64,000 nucleotides of DNA from an uncultured Aquimarina sp. (GCA_947498935.1 CANMMM010000008.1:62001-126000); one strand, 5' to 3'. Numbered from the stretch's first letter, positions 53,903 through 62,873 are shown. Translations and numbers: made by a program. Notes: a model not told the origin generated them from the letters alone.

Positions 53903-53992
53903 GCGTTAGGGATTGCAGTGAAAATCCCACAGCTACGACCATAGGAGTAGCGAGGAATTGTAACGGAAAGCCCGACCCTTGTGGTAACGCCC
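53903..53992 (+). repeat. Dispersed structured repeat R1, copy 9
   Basis: Full copy; the variable stem is GCTAC with GTAGC around GACCATAGGA, another compensatory change. It lies 17 bp beyond the stop codon of the nitrate operon and before its terminator. Confidence 0.85.
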
Positions 53993-54009
53993 TAAAATAA
54001 GAATAACTA

Positions 54010-55446
54010 TTACACTACCTCAACAGTCATTTTTACAAAACGATCTTTCTTTGCCTCACACAATGGACAATGATACGATGCTGGTAGATCTGCAAACTCA
54101 GTCCCCACAGGTATATCATTTACTGCATCTCCTATCGATGGATCATAGATAGTATGACAATCCTGACATTGATGTACTTCTATTTCCATTACTTCTTTTG
54201 GCTTTGTATTAGGTGTATAATCCTCATTAGTCACCTCACCTAAATTCTGGAAATAAGATTTAGTAAGTTCTAACAATACCGCTGGCAAATCCATTTGATC
54301 AATGTCTTGTGCATACACTAAATACTTCTTGGTATTCGGATCAAAGTTTTTAGCATTTAAGACATTATATGTAGGGCGTACTACAAAATCTTGCACAGCC
54401 TCTGGTATTTTATTTTCTTCAATAACTACTGTAGTAAAATAGCGCTTTTGATTGCGTTTCATCGTAATCGCAAAGGTCATTCCATAGGTACTGATATCAT
54501 TTTGGTCAAAATTCATAACCAAGAATTTTTTAAGATCCAAAGCCCTTTGATTTCCTACTGGTAAATGCCAATTGAGCTCCAATGCTGAATGACGAACATT
54601 AATTCCATATTGCCCTAATAGCTTTTCTAATGCCAGCTTACAATCTTTAGGGATACCCTTTATGATAAAAGACTTCCATGGAGTCAAACAAATTTTACCA
54701 ATTCTATTTTCGATACAAAATTCGCATAATGCATTCAGGAAGATTAGGTCATATTTATTATTTCTCCAATAGAGTCCTAACCAATACTCATTGATTCCCA
54801 TTTTATTCATTCCTTCATAATAAGGAAATGGTCTAGAGGTAACACGTAGTGGTTTTTCGATAACCCTATTATTCGTATCTATACTTTCATTTAAGAATTG
54901 AAATAACTCCTCTACATCAGCTACTTTTTGATAAATATGCTCAATTTCTTTAGCTACTTTAGCAATATCCCATGTAAATATCAACGCTGGATAATAAATA
55001 GGATCCCATCCTGGAAGCTTCAAAAATAAATACCAATAATCTTCGTGCGAAGAAGCTATAAAGTTAATATCTCCTGCAAAAAGTGGTACCATTTGTTGCT
55101 TAGGATCACAGATATTTACCTTTAAAGCAGGTTCATATCTAAACTGCTCTAATATATATAAATACGTACTTCCACGTAACCAGACTGTAGAAGCAAATAT
55201 ATCTATCGATACGTAAGAACAACTAATATTTTGCTGTATATCAGAAGAAAATACGTCTAGATTAAAGTTATCATTCTCTTCTATAGCATGCCCTTTAGCA
55301 TCTTGCGCTGGAAATATAATATCTTGTCGTGATCCAAAATGAAATGTTTCTAACCCTAGACTGGAAGCATATTTTATAATATTTTGCAGTTCGCTAGGAG
55401 AAAGAATTCCTCCTTTTATATTCACTCTTCTATTTAATTCTTTCAT
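54010..55446 (-). CDS. Nitrite/sulfite-reductase-like protein with C-terminal rubredoxin
   Basis: The 478-residue protein starts with a ferredoxin-like half domain as in nitrite/sulfite reductases (KGGILSPSELQNIIKYASSL, LETFHFGSRQDIIFP). A similar half recurs later (ENRIGKICLTPWKSFIIKGI). The four Cys that bind the siroheme-coupled 4Fe-4S cluster are not seen. The last approximately 55 residues are a rubredoxin: CQDCHTIYDPSIGD, then YHCPLCEAKKDRF. It is encoded 2 bp after the nitrate reductase. It may pass electrons to nitrate or nitrite reductase; the sequence suggests a catalytically dead reductase scaffold reused for electron transfer. The role is inferred. Confidence 0.75.
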   Translation of the reverse strand: MKELNRRVNIKGGILSPSELQNIIKYASSLGLETFHFGSRQDIIFPAQDAKGHAIEENDNFNLDVFSSDIQQNISCSYVSIDIFASTVWLRGSTYLYILEQFRYEPALKVNICDPKQQMVPLFAGDINFIASSHEDYWYLFLKLPGWDPIYYPALIFTWDIAKVAKEIEHIYQKVADVEELFQFLNESIDTNNRVIEKPLRVTSRPFPYYEGMNKMGINEYWLGLYWRNNKYDLIFLNALCEFCIENRIGKICLTPWKSFIIKGIPKDCKLALEKLLGQYGINVRHSALELNWHLPVGNQRALDLKKFLVMNFDQNDISTYGMTFAITMKRNQKRYFTTVVIEENKIPEAVQDFVVRPTYNVLNAKNFDPNTKKYLVYAQDIDQMDLPAVLLELTKSYFQNLGEVTNEDYTPNTKPKEVMEIEVHQCQDCHTIYDPSIGDAVNDIPVGTEFADLPASYHCPLCEAKKDRFVKMTVEVV

Positions 55447-55448
55447 AT

Positions 55449-58400
55449 CTACGCTAATTGCAATACACTATTTAATACTTCTTTTACCTCAGGCTTACAG
55501 CTTCCACATCCTAGTCCTGCTCCTGTTTTTATACATAATTCAGAGAAATCTTCACATCCAGCAGTGATTGCTTCTTCTAGGTTTCCTTCTCCTACTTGAC
55601 TACAAGAGCAAATCAATTTACCAATCACAGGAGTACCTTTATTCGAAGACCTTAATAGCTCTTCTCTCTTCTCTGATAGCTCTATTTTTTCTTCTATCAA
55701 TCGTTTAAAATCTGCGAACTCACTCTTATCTCCCATAAGAATCGCTCCTACTAGCCAATCATTTTTAATGATACACTTTTTATAGAAACGCTTTCCTACA
55801 TCCATAAACACTACTTCTTCATAAGACGGATCATTCTTTGGCATGTCTATATTTCCGATACTACATAAATCTAAATCTTCAAATTTTAGAATATTCATAA
55901 ATACCGATCCTCTATAAATAGCACTAAAGTCTCCTAATAGGTATTTAGCCACAATATCTGCTTGCTGCTCTGCTGCAGCGGTAATTCCATATAAATTACC
56001 TTCAAACTCTGCAATTTCTCCTACTGCAAAAATAGCAGGGTCACTTGACTGTAAATATTGATTTACTAAAATTCCTCGACGACATGTAACTCCTATCGCC
56101 TTGGCTATGTCTACATTAGGAATTGTACCGATAGAATATACAACAGCATTACAGGTAAATGATTTTCCTGATTTCAGGTTCACCATTAATTCTCCAGAAT
56201 CCTGATTGAATACTGTATCTACTTCATTATCAAAATGAATTTGTATTCCTTTTTCTTCTACATCTTCTGCCAATAAACGACTCGCGATAATATCTAGCTG
56301 ACGTTCCATCAATCGGTTACCTCGTTGTACAATTGTTATTTCTACGTTTTTCTTACGCAATGCAGCTGCTAATTCGAGTCCGAGCAACCCACCTCCTACA
56401 ATGGTAACATGTTGTTCATGTTCTGGTAAGCCTGTTTGATCTAGATAATTTTTTAATTTATCAGCATCTCCTCTATCCCGCATCGTAAATCTGCCTGGCA
56501 AATGAATTGGCACGTCTTTAGGTACGAATGCCCTACTTCCTGTAGCCATTAATATCACATCATAGGAGTGCTTCACTCCTTTACTATCTGTAATATATTT
56601 CTCTTCTCTGTTGATAGATTCTATAGGATTACTTGTAAGCAAAGTAACCTTTAAGGATTCCATGCTCCCTTCTCTCATTTTCTGTAACTGTTCCCATTTC
56701 AGTTCTTCACTCACGTATTCAGGGAGTAATACTCTGTTATAAAATGGATACGGTTCTTTAGAGAATACTACTATTTCATCTTCTGTATTATGCTCTCTGT
56801 ATGTTTGTATGAATCGGTATGCCGCAGTACCTGCTCCGATAATACATATTTTTTGTTTCTTTTTTACAAATTTTTTAACCTCTACAGCTGTAAATTTAAA
56901 ATCTGGCTCTTTAGAAATTGGATCCACAATATCGGTAGTCAAATTATTAGCTCTACCGTAATCGTTTCCTAATACTTTCCCCCAGTGCATCGGAAGAAAC
57001 ACAACTCCCTTTCGTATTGTATCACATACTTTTACCTTAACCTGTACTTGTCCTCTTTTACTAGATACTACCGCGATGTCCCCATCATTTAAGTTTCTCA
57101 AAAAGGCATCCACTTGATTAATTTCTAAGAAAGGATCCGGAATATGCGTAAGTAATCTATTTACTTTGCCTGTCTTCGTTCTCGTATGCCATTGATCTCT
57201 TACCCTTCCTGTAGTTAATATCAATGGGTGCTTTTCTGTCAATGCTTCTGAGGTCGGTTTCGTCAATTTAGGAATCATAAACTTTGCATTACCCGTATCG
57301 GTGTAAAACTGTTTATCTTCAAACAATCGATCCGTACCTGTATGTCCCGCTTCTGGAACTGGCCATTGGAAACTACCTTCTTGCTTTAAACGCTCATAGC
57401 TTAAGCCCGTAATATCTATATTTGTCCCTTTGGTTAATTTACAATGTTCGTCGTATACCTCTTCTGTATTATTGTAATTAAACCCACTATACTGCATGCG
57501 TTGTGCAAATTTCCATAGAATTTCTGCATCTGGCAGCGCCTCTCCAGGAGGATCAATTACTTTATTTAGATAACTAATACGACGTTCACTATTCGTCATC
57601 GTACCTTCCTTTTCTGCCCATCCGGCAGCAGGTAGTACTAAATCTGCAAACTCTACAGTTTCAGATCTGTGTGAAATATCTTGTACAATAACGAATTTCG
57701 CGTTTTTTAATGCTTTTTCTACCTTCTTTACATTCGGCAAACTAACTAATGGATTGGTACATATAATCCATATTGCTTTCAACTCCCCTGTTTCTAATGC
57801 ATCAAACATCTGAGTAGCTGTCAATCCTGGTTTTCCTGAAATCTCTTTACCACCCCAGAAATTAGCTACCTCTACTCTATGCGCTTCGTTTCCAAGGTCT
57901 CTATGAGCCGCTAATAAATTAGCCATCCCACCTACTTCTCTTCCTCCCATAGCATTAGGCTGCCCTGTCAATGAAAATGGACCAGAACCTGGCTTACCAA
58001 TATGCCCAGTAAGCAATGATAAATTGAGTAATGCATTGTTTTTATTAACTCCAATAGAACTTTGGTTTAATCCCATGGCCCATAGCGTTATAAATCCTTT
58101 AGCATTACTTATATAGGATGCCGCTTTCTTAATATCTGCAAGTGGAACCCCACATTCTTTGGCTGCTTCCGTTAGTGAAACCTTCTCTAAGTATTCCTTT
58201 AATTGCTCATAATTATCGGTATGATTAGCAATAAAGTTTTTATCTACTTTCTTTTTATCAATCAATCGCTTCGCAATTGCATTGTATAAAACAACATCAG
58301 TTCCCGGAATGATTTGCAAATGTAAATCTGCAATATCACAAGATTGTGTTTTTCGAGGATCTACAACTATGATCTTCGTATTTGGATTTTTCTCTTTATG

Positions 58401-58970
58401 CGCTTCAATTCTACGATATAAAATAGGATGACACCAAGCAGGATTAGCTCCCGCTATCATAAAACAATCTGCTAATTCAATATCCTCATAAGAAATAGGT
58501 ACACTATCTTCTCCTAGCGCTTGCTTATATCCTACCACCGCAGAACTCATACACAATCTAGAATTCGTATCCACATTGTTCGTACCAATAAAACCTTTTG
58601 TCAATTTATTAACTAAGTAATATTCTTCTGTAAGGCACTGGCCTGATACATAGAAACCTACACTATTAGGTCCATATTTTTTTATAATCGTATTAAATAC
58701 TGTAGCTGCTCTATCTAATGCTTGATCCCATGATACACGCTGTCTATCATGTGATTTACTCCATCGCATTTCAGGATATAAAATTCGATCACTTGTATCC
58801 TGTACTACGTGATGTAAATTCATTCCCTTAGAGCATAACATCCCTCTATTTACTGGATAATCAGGATCTCCCTCTACACTAATGACTCCTTTTGGATCTT
58901 TCTTAGCTACTATTCCACAACCAACCCCGCAGTAAGAACAAGTTGTCTTATATGATTTAAAAACCGACAT
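55449..58970 (-). CDS. nasA: Assimilatory nitrate reductase fused to NirB-like flavoprotein and BFD-like domain
   Basis: The 1173-residue protein has three parts. Residues 1-705: Mo-bisMGD reductase of NasA type, with 4Fe-4S ligands C11, C14, C18, C46 and the Mo-ligand Cys140 in NSRLCMSSAVVGYKQALGED. Residues about 713-1095: an FAD/NAD(P)H oxidoreductase as in NirB/NasB (KICIIGAGTAAYRF, VTIVGGGLLGLELAAALRKK). Residues about 1110-1173: BFD-like 2Fe-2S (LICSCSQVGEG, then GLGCGSCKPEV). One chain could thus take electrons from NAD(P)H to nitrate in the cytoplasm. No signal peptide. The promoter carries an operator also found before the globin gene. Confidence 0.92.
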   Translation of the reverse strand: MSVFKSYKTTCSYCGVGCGIVAKKDPKGVISVEGDPDYPVNRGMLCSKGMNLHHVVQDTSDRILYPEMRWSKSHDRQRVSWDQALDRAATVFNTIIKKYGPNSVGFYVSGQCLTEEYYLVNKLTKGFIGTNNVDTNSRLCMSSAVVGYKQALGEDSVPISYEDIELADCFMIAGANPAWCHPILYRRIEAHKEKNPNTKIIVVDPRKTQSCDIADLHLQIIPGTDVVLYNAIAKRLIDKKKVDKNFIANHTDNYEQLKEYLEKVSLTEAAKECGVPLADIKKAASYISNAKGFITLWAMGLNQSSIGVNKNNALLNLSLLTGHIGKPGSGPFSLTGQPNAMGGREVGGMANLLAAHRDLGNEAHRVEVANFWGGKEISGKPGLTATQMFDALETGELKAIWIICTNPLVSLPNVKKVEKALKNAKFVIVQDISHRSETVEFADLVLPAAGWAEKEGTMTNSERRISYLNKVIDPPGEALPDAEILWKFAQRMQYSGFNYNNTEEVYDEHCKLTKGTNIDITGLSYERLKQEGSFQWPVPEAGHTGTDRLFEDKQFYTDTGNAKFMIPKLTKPTSEALTEKHPLILTTGRVRDQWHTRTKTGKVNRLLTHIPDPFLEINQVDAFLRNLNDGDIAVVSSKRGQVQVKVKVCDTIRKGVVFLPMHWGKVLGNDYGRANNLTTDIVDPISKEPDFKFTAVEVKKFVKKKQKICIIGAGTAAYRFIQTYREHNTEDEIVVFSKEPYPFYNRVLLPEYVSEELKWEQLQKMREGSMESLKVTLLTSNPIESINREEKYITDSKGVKHSYDVILMATGSRAFVPKDVPIHLPGRFTMRDRGDADKLKNYLDQTGLPEHEQHVTIVGGGLLGLELAAALRKKNVEITIVQRGNRLMERQLDIIASRLLAEDVEEKGIQIHFDNEVDTVFNQDSGELMVNLKSGKSFTCNAVVYSIGTIPNVDIAKAIGVTCRRGILVNQYLQSSDPAIFAVGEIAEFEGNLYGITAAAEQQADIVAKYLLGDFSAIYRGSVFMNILKFEDLDLCSIGNIDMPKNDPSYEEVVFMDVGKRFYKKCIIKNDWLVGAILMGDKSEFADFKRLIEEKIELSEKREELLRSSNKGTPVIGKLICSCSQVGEGNLEEAITAGCEDFSELCIKTGAGLGCGSCKPEVKEVLNSVLQLA

Positions 58971-59001
58971 AAAAGTTTTGTTATTTGTATTACAATCCTA
59001 A

Positions 59002-59009
59002 CAAAATTA
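59002..59009 (-). promoter_or_regulatory. -7 box of the nitrate reductase operon
   Basis: Minus strand TAATTTTG matches TAnnTTTG, 31 bp before the nasA ATG. The -33 TTG is replaced by CTG at 18-bp spacing. The operator at 59007-59024 overlaps the box. Confidence 0.6.
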
Positions 59010-59024
59010 AGTATAATTACTTAA
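59007..59024. promoter_or_regulatory. Palindromic operator, nitrate reductase promoter
   Basis: TTAAGTA-TAAT-TACTTAA, 7-bp perfect arms, of the form AAGTA-N4-TACTT. The same form occurs twice before the globin gene (59878-59905). It overlaps the -7 box, which suggests repression. Confidence 0.6.
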
Positions 59025-59820
59025 AAACAGTAATTCTTTTCCTATAGAACTTCTGTTACCCATTCATATTTATGAAATCCCTAAAAATTCACTTTTTTAA
59101 AATCAAATTCGAAATAAATCAATCAAATACCCTTTGATTTCAGAAACACTTTTAGCTGTTATAACTACTTAAGTAGCCCATCATATATTTTTCAGTATTC
59201 ATCAAAATAAAAATGTAATCTACGAGGAAATGTATTTTTTTGGTTTCAGCAAACAACAAAATATTTTGTAATCATATATATAAGTGAAATATTGTTCAGT
59301 TTCTGTGTACTATGGAAAAAATGATCTTATAATTACATAATCATATTAAAAAACTCATTAATCAAAATATGCATACAAAACCTACTTTTTCATAACAAAT
59401 CGTAAGGTTTAAAGTAGAAACATACACATATCACAACTTTTATCTCTAAAAAGTAAAAACTTTAAATAATTCACGAAAGCATCTTTACCTTTTAGAACTA
59501 CCACGGAGACAAACATACTCTATCCATAAAAATTTATGATTTCTTAAAAAAATGTAAATAAATTATAAGATTCAAAAATTAGATCGCATTACAGCATGAA
59601 TTGGAAGAAATATCCTAAAAAATCTACACATAAACCATAGTTTAACAAGCAATTACACACACTTTTTCTTGCAAAAAAAAGTATAAAAAAACCAATTTTT
59701 ACGATACTTCAAATTTCTGAGCTTTCATTTTAAAAAATTCACAAGGATTTTACTAAAAAACTAGATAGTAACCAAAAGTGAAATCCAAAAAGTTAACAAA
59801 ACCTTAAAAAACAAGGTTTT
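59025..59820. other. Long divergent intergenic region, nitrate reductase to globin
   Basis: About 800 bp of very AT-rich DNA without a supported gene, RNA or repeat-family member. It contains one further palindrome built from the same half-sites, CTACTTAAGTAG at 59165-59176. The length is unusual next to the compact operons on both sides, and it may hold other regulatory sites or a small RNA that I cannot see. Confidence 0.45.
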
Positions 59821-59851
59821 ACTTACGATATTCTATTTGCCACTTACGATA
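59821..59851 (+). promoter_or_regulatory. Direct repeat flanking the globin -33 box
   Basis: ACTTACGATA occurs exactly at 59821-59830 and 59842-59851, 21 bp apart (two helical turns), on either side of the -33 TTG. A candidate activator site. Confidence 0.45.
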
Positions 59852-59867
59852 AAGTAAAATATATTTG
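59837..59867 (+). promoter_or_regulatory. Promoter of the globin/cytochrome cluster
   Basis: TTG at 59837-59839, 20 bp spacer, TATATTTG at 59860-59867: a full Bacteroidota housekeeping promoter match. The predicted start is near 59873, 50 bp before the globin ATG. Confidence 0.7.
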
Positions 59868-59877
59868 AACAAATTAT

Positions 59878-59905
59878 AAGTATTAATACTTAAGTATCTA
59901 TACTT
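59878..59905. promoter_or_regulatory. Twin palindromic operators before the globin gene
   Basis: Two adjacent perfect 14-bp palindromes, AAGTATTAATACTT (59878-59891) and AAGTATCTATACTT (59892-59905), lie just after the predicted transcription start. They match the AAGTA-N4-TACTT site at the nitrate reductase promoter. Their place fits a repressor. Confidence 0.65.
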
Positions 59906-59922
59906 AACAAAACGTAAATATT

Positions 59923-60351
59923 ATGGAAAGTAAGACTATCGAATTGGTACAAGACTCTTTTAGTAAAGTAGCCCCTATAGCTGCAACAGCTGCAACTATT
60001 TTTTACAATAGATTATTTGAACTAGACCCAGCATTAAAGAAATTGTTTCCTACGGATAACACAGAAGCTATGGAAGGACAAGGAAATAAATTAATGACCA
60101 TGCTAGCCTCTTGCGTTGCTGGATTAAACAATTTAGACAAATTAATACCTGTATTAGAAAACTTAGGTAGAAACCATGTCGGATATCATGTAGAAGCCTC
60201 CCACTATGATACAGTAGGTACCGCTTTGATCGATACATTAACTATAGGACTAGAAGACGCATTTACTCCAGAAGTTAAAGAAGCTTGGATAGAAGTCTAC
60301 ACTACAATGGCTAATGTTATGAAATCTGCTGCATATAACGAAGTGGTATAA
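59923..60351 (+). CDS. Single-domain bacterial haemoglobin (Vitreoscilla/flavohaemoglobin type)
   Basis: The 142-residue globin shows ATIFYNRLFELDPALKKLFP (B-C helices), the distal region EGQGNKLMTMLASCVAGLNN, and the proximal-His segment NHVGYHVEASHYDTVGTALI (His in RNHVGYHV). It lacks the reductase domain of Hmp. A separate FAD/2Fe-2S reductase is encoded three genes downstream and could reduce it, forming a split NO dioxygenase. It is the first gene of the cluster, with a consensus promoter and twin operators. Oxygen delivery is an alternative. Confidence 0.9.
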   Translation: MESKTIELVQDSFSKVAPIAATAATIFYNRLFELDPALKKLFPTDNTEAMEGQGNKLMTMLASCVAGLNNLDKLIPVLENLGRNHVGYHVEASHYDTVGTALIDTLTIGLEDAFTPEVKEAWIEVYTTMANVMKSAAYNEVV

Positions 60352-60387
60352 TACCATCTAAATACTATTCATTCAAAACAATATCTT

Positions 60388-61263
60388 ATGACTATTACAA
60401 AACACAAATCAATACTACTATTTATTTTATTATCTATTCTTATTTTATTAGCCGCTTGTGGCGGAGTTCCTGAAGAGAATACAAGTACACAAGCATCTGA
60501 TAAAGTATTTGCTGTTGCTGATGTGTTGACATTAGTCGCTAAAGAAAATGACATTACCCGTACGCTGTATACAAAAGGAATTGTAGGTGCTGGAAAAAAA
60601 CAAGGACTAAAATTTGACGAAGACTGGCAAGATGATGATGTAGAAGCAGGACCACTGCCTGCATTGTTTCTGAGAGGTATTTCTTCTGATATTAGAAAAA
60701 GTAGCACACCTCTTGGACTGTATTTAGGTTCTGATTTTCCAATCAATGCCTCAAATAAATTCCAAGGGAAGCAAGCCTCACTTTTTGAAAAAATAAAAGC
60801 CACAAAACGTCCTCAACATTTTTATGAAGAAGATCAGAAAATGTACACTTCTATGTTTGCAGATCTAGCAGTAGCTGCTCCTTGTGTAAACTGCCATAAT
60901 GACCATAAAAACACCACTAAAACAGATTGGAAACTAGGTGACGTGATGGGAGCTACTACATGGCAGTACCCTTCTGATTCCCTATCCTATAAAGAAGCAA
61001 TAGATGTCATCAAAGCATATAGAAATGGTACGAAAGCGATTTATACCGCTTACTTAGAAGAAATCTCTAATTTTAAAGTAGACAGTACCAAACCTGCTAT
61101 TGGCAATAAATGGCCTTCAAAAGGATTCTATTTGCCTACTGCAGAAGTATTTATAGACAGTGTACGAAAACTGACTTCTTATGAAAGTTTAGAAAAAATA
61201 TTATTAGCTGATAACACATCATCAAAAGAGACAACAACAACCAGCGATCTAGCTGCCAACTAA
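60388..61263 (+). CDS. Haem-binding lipoprotein with Tll0287-like domain
   Basis: The 291-residue protein has a lipoprotein signal (LILLAACGGV, Cys24) and a single c-type haem motif C166VNCH170 inside YTSMFADLAVAAPCVNCH, with LGDVMGATTWQYPSD after it. This is the DUF3365/Tll0287-like fold, a haem sensor domain related to PAS folds. Anchored in the periplasm without a signalling domain, it may be an electron carrier or a gas-binding protein. It follows the globin by 37 bp. Confidence 0.8.
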   Translation: MTITKHKSILLFILLSILILLAACGGVPEENTSTQASDKVFAVADVLTLVAKENDITRTLYTKGIVGAGKKQGLKFDEDWQDDDVEAGPLPALFLRGISSDIRKSSTPLGLYLGSDFPINASNKFQGKQASLFEKIKATKRPQHFYEEDQKMYTSMFADLAVAAPCVNCHNDHKNTTKTDWKLGDVMGATTWQYPSDSLSYKEAIDVIKAYRNGTKAIYTAYLEEISNFKVDSTKPAIGNKWPSKGFYLPTAEVFIDSVRKLTSYESLEKILLADNTSSKETTTTSDLAAN

Positions 61264-61275
61264 GTATTCTTAGAA

Positions 61276-61767
61276 GTGAATAAATCAATACAAGAAAAAA
61301 GTTTTGTCATACTAGGTTCTGTACTATTACTCGCATACATAGGACAATATGCATTTAGTATACGATGGGAAAGTTTATACCAATTACAACAACTAAACGA
61401 ATCTTATAAAAGATGGTCAGGAGTTTTTGTAGCTACTTTCATCCTATTTCAATGGGCACTAACCATTATCAGAATATCAAAGAAACTACGTAGCTATAAT
61501 ACTAGACTTACAATCTTACATAAATGGATTGGAGTTTTGTCACCCATATTTTTCTATATACACGCTATGGAATTTGGGTATGGATACTTAGCTTTTCTAT
61601 CGTATATCTTTTTCATAAACATGCTATTAGGCACTATAAACCTAGACATTATAAAAAGTAAAAAAGAATGGATTTTTCAAGCCTGGATGATCATACATGT
61701 ACTACTATCTGTACTCATTACTAGTATTACTATATTTCATATAGGCGTCGTTTTTTATTACAAATAG
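61276..61767 (+). CDS. Four-helix b-type cytochrome-like membrane protein
   Basis: The 163-residue protein starts with GTG, 13 bp after the previous gene. It has four membrane helices (about 11-30, 48-65, 84-118, 135-160). His residues lie in helices: LHKWIGVLSP, FFYIHAMEFG, WMIIHVLLS and IFHIGVVFYY, spaced as axial ligands for two b-haems in ferric-reductase or cytochrome-b-like proteins. It could carry electrons across the inner membrane between the soluble reductase and the periplasmic cytochromes. No named family recognised. Confidence 0.7.
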   Translation: MNKSIQEKSFVILGSVLLLAYIGQYAFSIRWESLYQLQQLNESYKRWSGVFVATFILFQWALTIIRISKKLRSYNTRLTILHKWIGVLSPIFFYIHAMEFGYGYLAFLSYIFFINMLLGTINLDIIKSKKEWIFQAWMIIHVLLSVLITSITIFHIGVVFYYK

Positions 61768-61816
61768 AACAGGTTTTACAAGCAATAAAACCTGTTCATA
61801 ACCAACTTTATAACTT

Positions 61817-62857
61817 ATGCTACTAACTGTAAAAGAAATCATTACTGAAACCGAAGATACCGTAAGCGTTATTTTACAAAAAAAATCGTTTTTCAGTAAA
61901 ATTAAATACAAAGCAGGACAATTTTTAACCGTAAAAATACCCATCAAAAACAAAATCGAAAAACGAGCATACTCATTTAGTAGTAGTCCCTTTACAGACA
62001 ATTTTCTAAAAATTACTGTCAAGAAGGTAAAAGAGGGACTCGTATCTAATTATATCTGCGACACCTTACAACCTGGTACTAAAATAGAAGTAGAAAAACC
62101 TGCTGGTAGCTTCTATGTAGTACCAGATAAAAATGCAGCTCACCATTACGTATTATTTGCTGGAGGCAGCGGAATTACTCCTATTTTTTCAATCATCAAA
62201 TCAGTTTTAAAAAAAGAACCATTATCCAAAATTTTACTCATTTATGCCAATAGAAATGAAAAAACCACCATTTTTAGAGAGGCGATACAACACTTAGAAA
62301 CTACATACCCAGACACCTTTAAAGTAGAGCACATATTAGAAAAAGTAGAAAACAAATTACCTAACTACCATCAAGATCTATTAAACGAGGAGTTAGTAGA
62401 TCATATCATCGAAAAACACAGACTTAGTTATTTACAAGGAAAATACATGATGTGCGGCCCTCAGGGATTCATGGATAAAGCAAAAGAAATCTTAGCCTTA
62501 AAAGGAATCCCTAGAAGTGCCATTAAACTAGAAGCTTTTAAAGCCAATTTTGTCACCTCTAGTGATGCCAAAAAACTAGCCAGTGATGTTGTCATCTATG
62601 AAGAAGGTAAAAAACATTCTCTTACTGTTTCAGGTGATAAAACAATTTTACAAGCAGCTATGGCTAATAACATTATGCTACCTTACTCCTGCAAATCAGG
62701 AATGTGTAGCAGTTGTAAAGCAAAATGCGTATCTGGAAGTGTAAAAATGATTGATGGTCATTTCTTATCAGATGAAGAAGTAGCCAATGGCGAGATACTT
62801 ACCTGTGTTAGTTTTCCTACCTCAGAAAATGTAAGTATTAGCTTTATTAAAGATTAG
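61817..62857 (+). CDS. FAD/NAD(P)H reductase with C-terminal 2Fe-2S ferredoxin
   Basis: The 346-residue protein has the FNR-type FAD site KRAYSFSSSPF (about 55), the NAD(P)H site FAGGSGITPIFSII (about 115) and MMCGPQGFMDKA. A plant-type ferredoxin domain follows (PYSCKSGMCSSCKAKCVSGS, then LTCVSFP: Cys spacing CX4CX2C...C). This is the PaaE/Hcr class of reductases that feed oxygenases, hybrid-cluster protein or haem proteins. In this cluster the partner could be the globin or the b-type cytochrome. Confidence 0.9.
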   Translation: MLLTVKEIITETEDTVSVILQKKSFFSKIKYKAGQFLTVKIPIKNKIEKRAYSFSSSPFTDNFLKITVKKVKEGLVSNYICDTLQPGTKIEVEKPAGSFYVVPDKNAAHHYVLFAGGSGITPIFSIIKSVLKKEPLSKILLIYANRNEKTTIFREAIQHLETTYPDTFKVEHILEKVENKLPNYHQDLLNEELVDHIIEKHRLSYLQGKYMMCGPQGFMDKAKEILALKGIPRSAIKLEAFKANFVTSSDAKKLASDVVIYEEGKKHSLTVSGDKTILQAAMANNIMLPYSCKSGMCSSCKAKCVSGSVKMIDGHFLSDEEVANGEILTCVSFPTSENVSISFIKD

Positions 62858-62873
62858 ATGACACCAAAAACCT

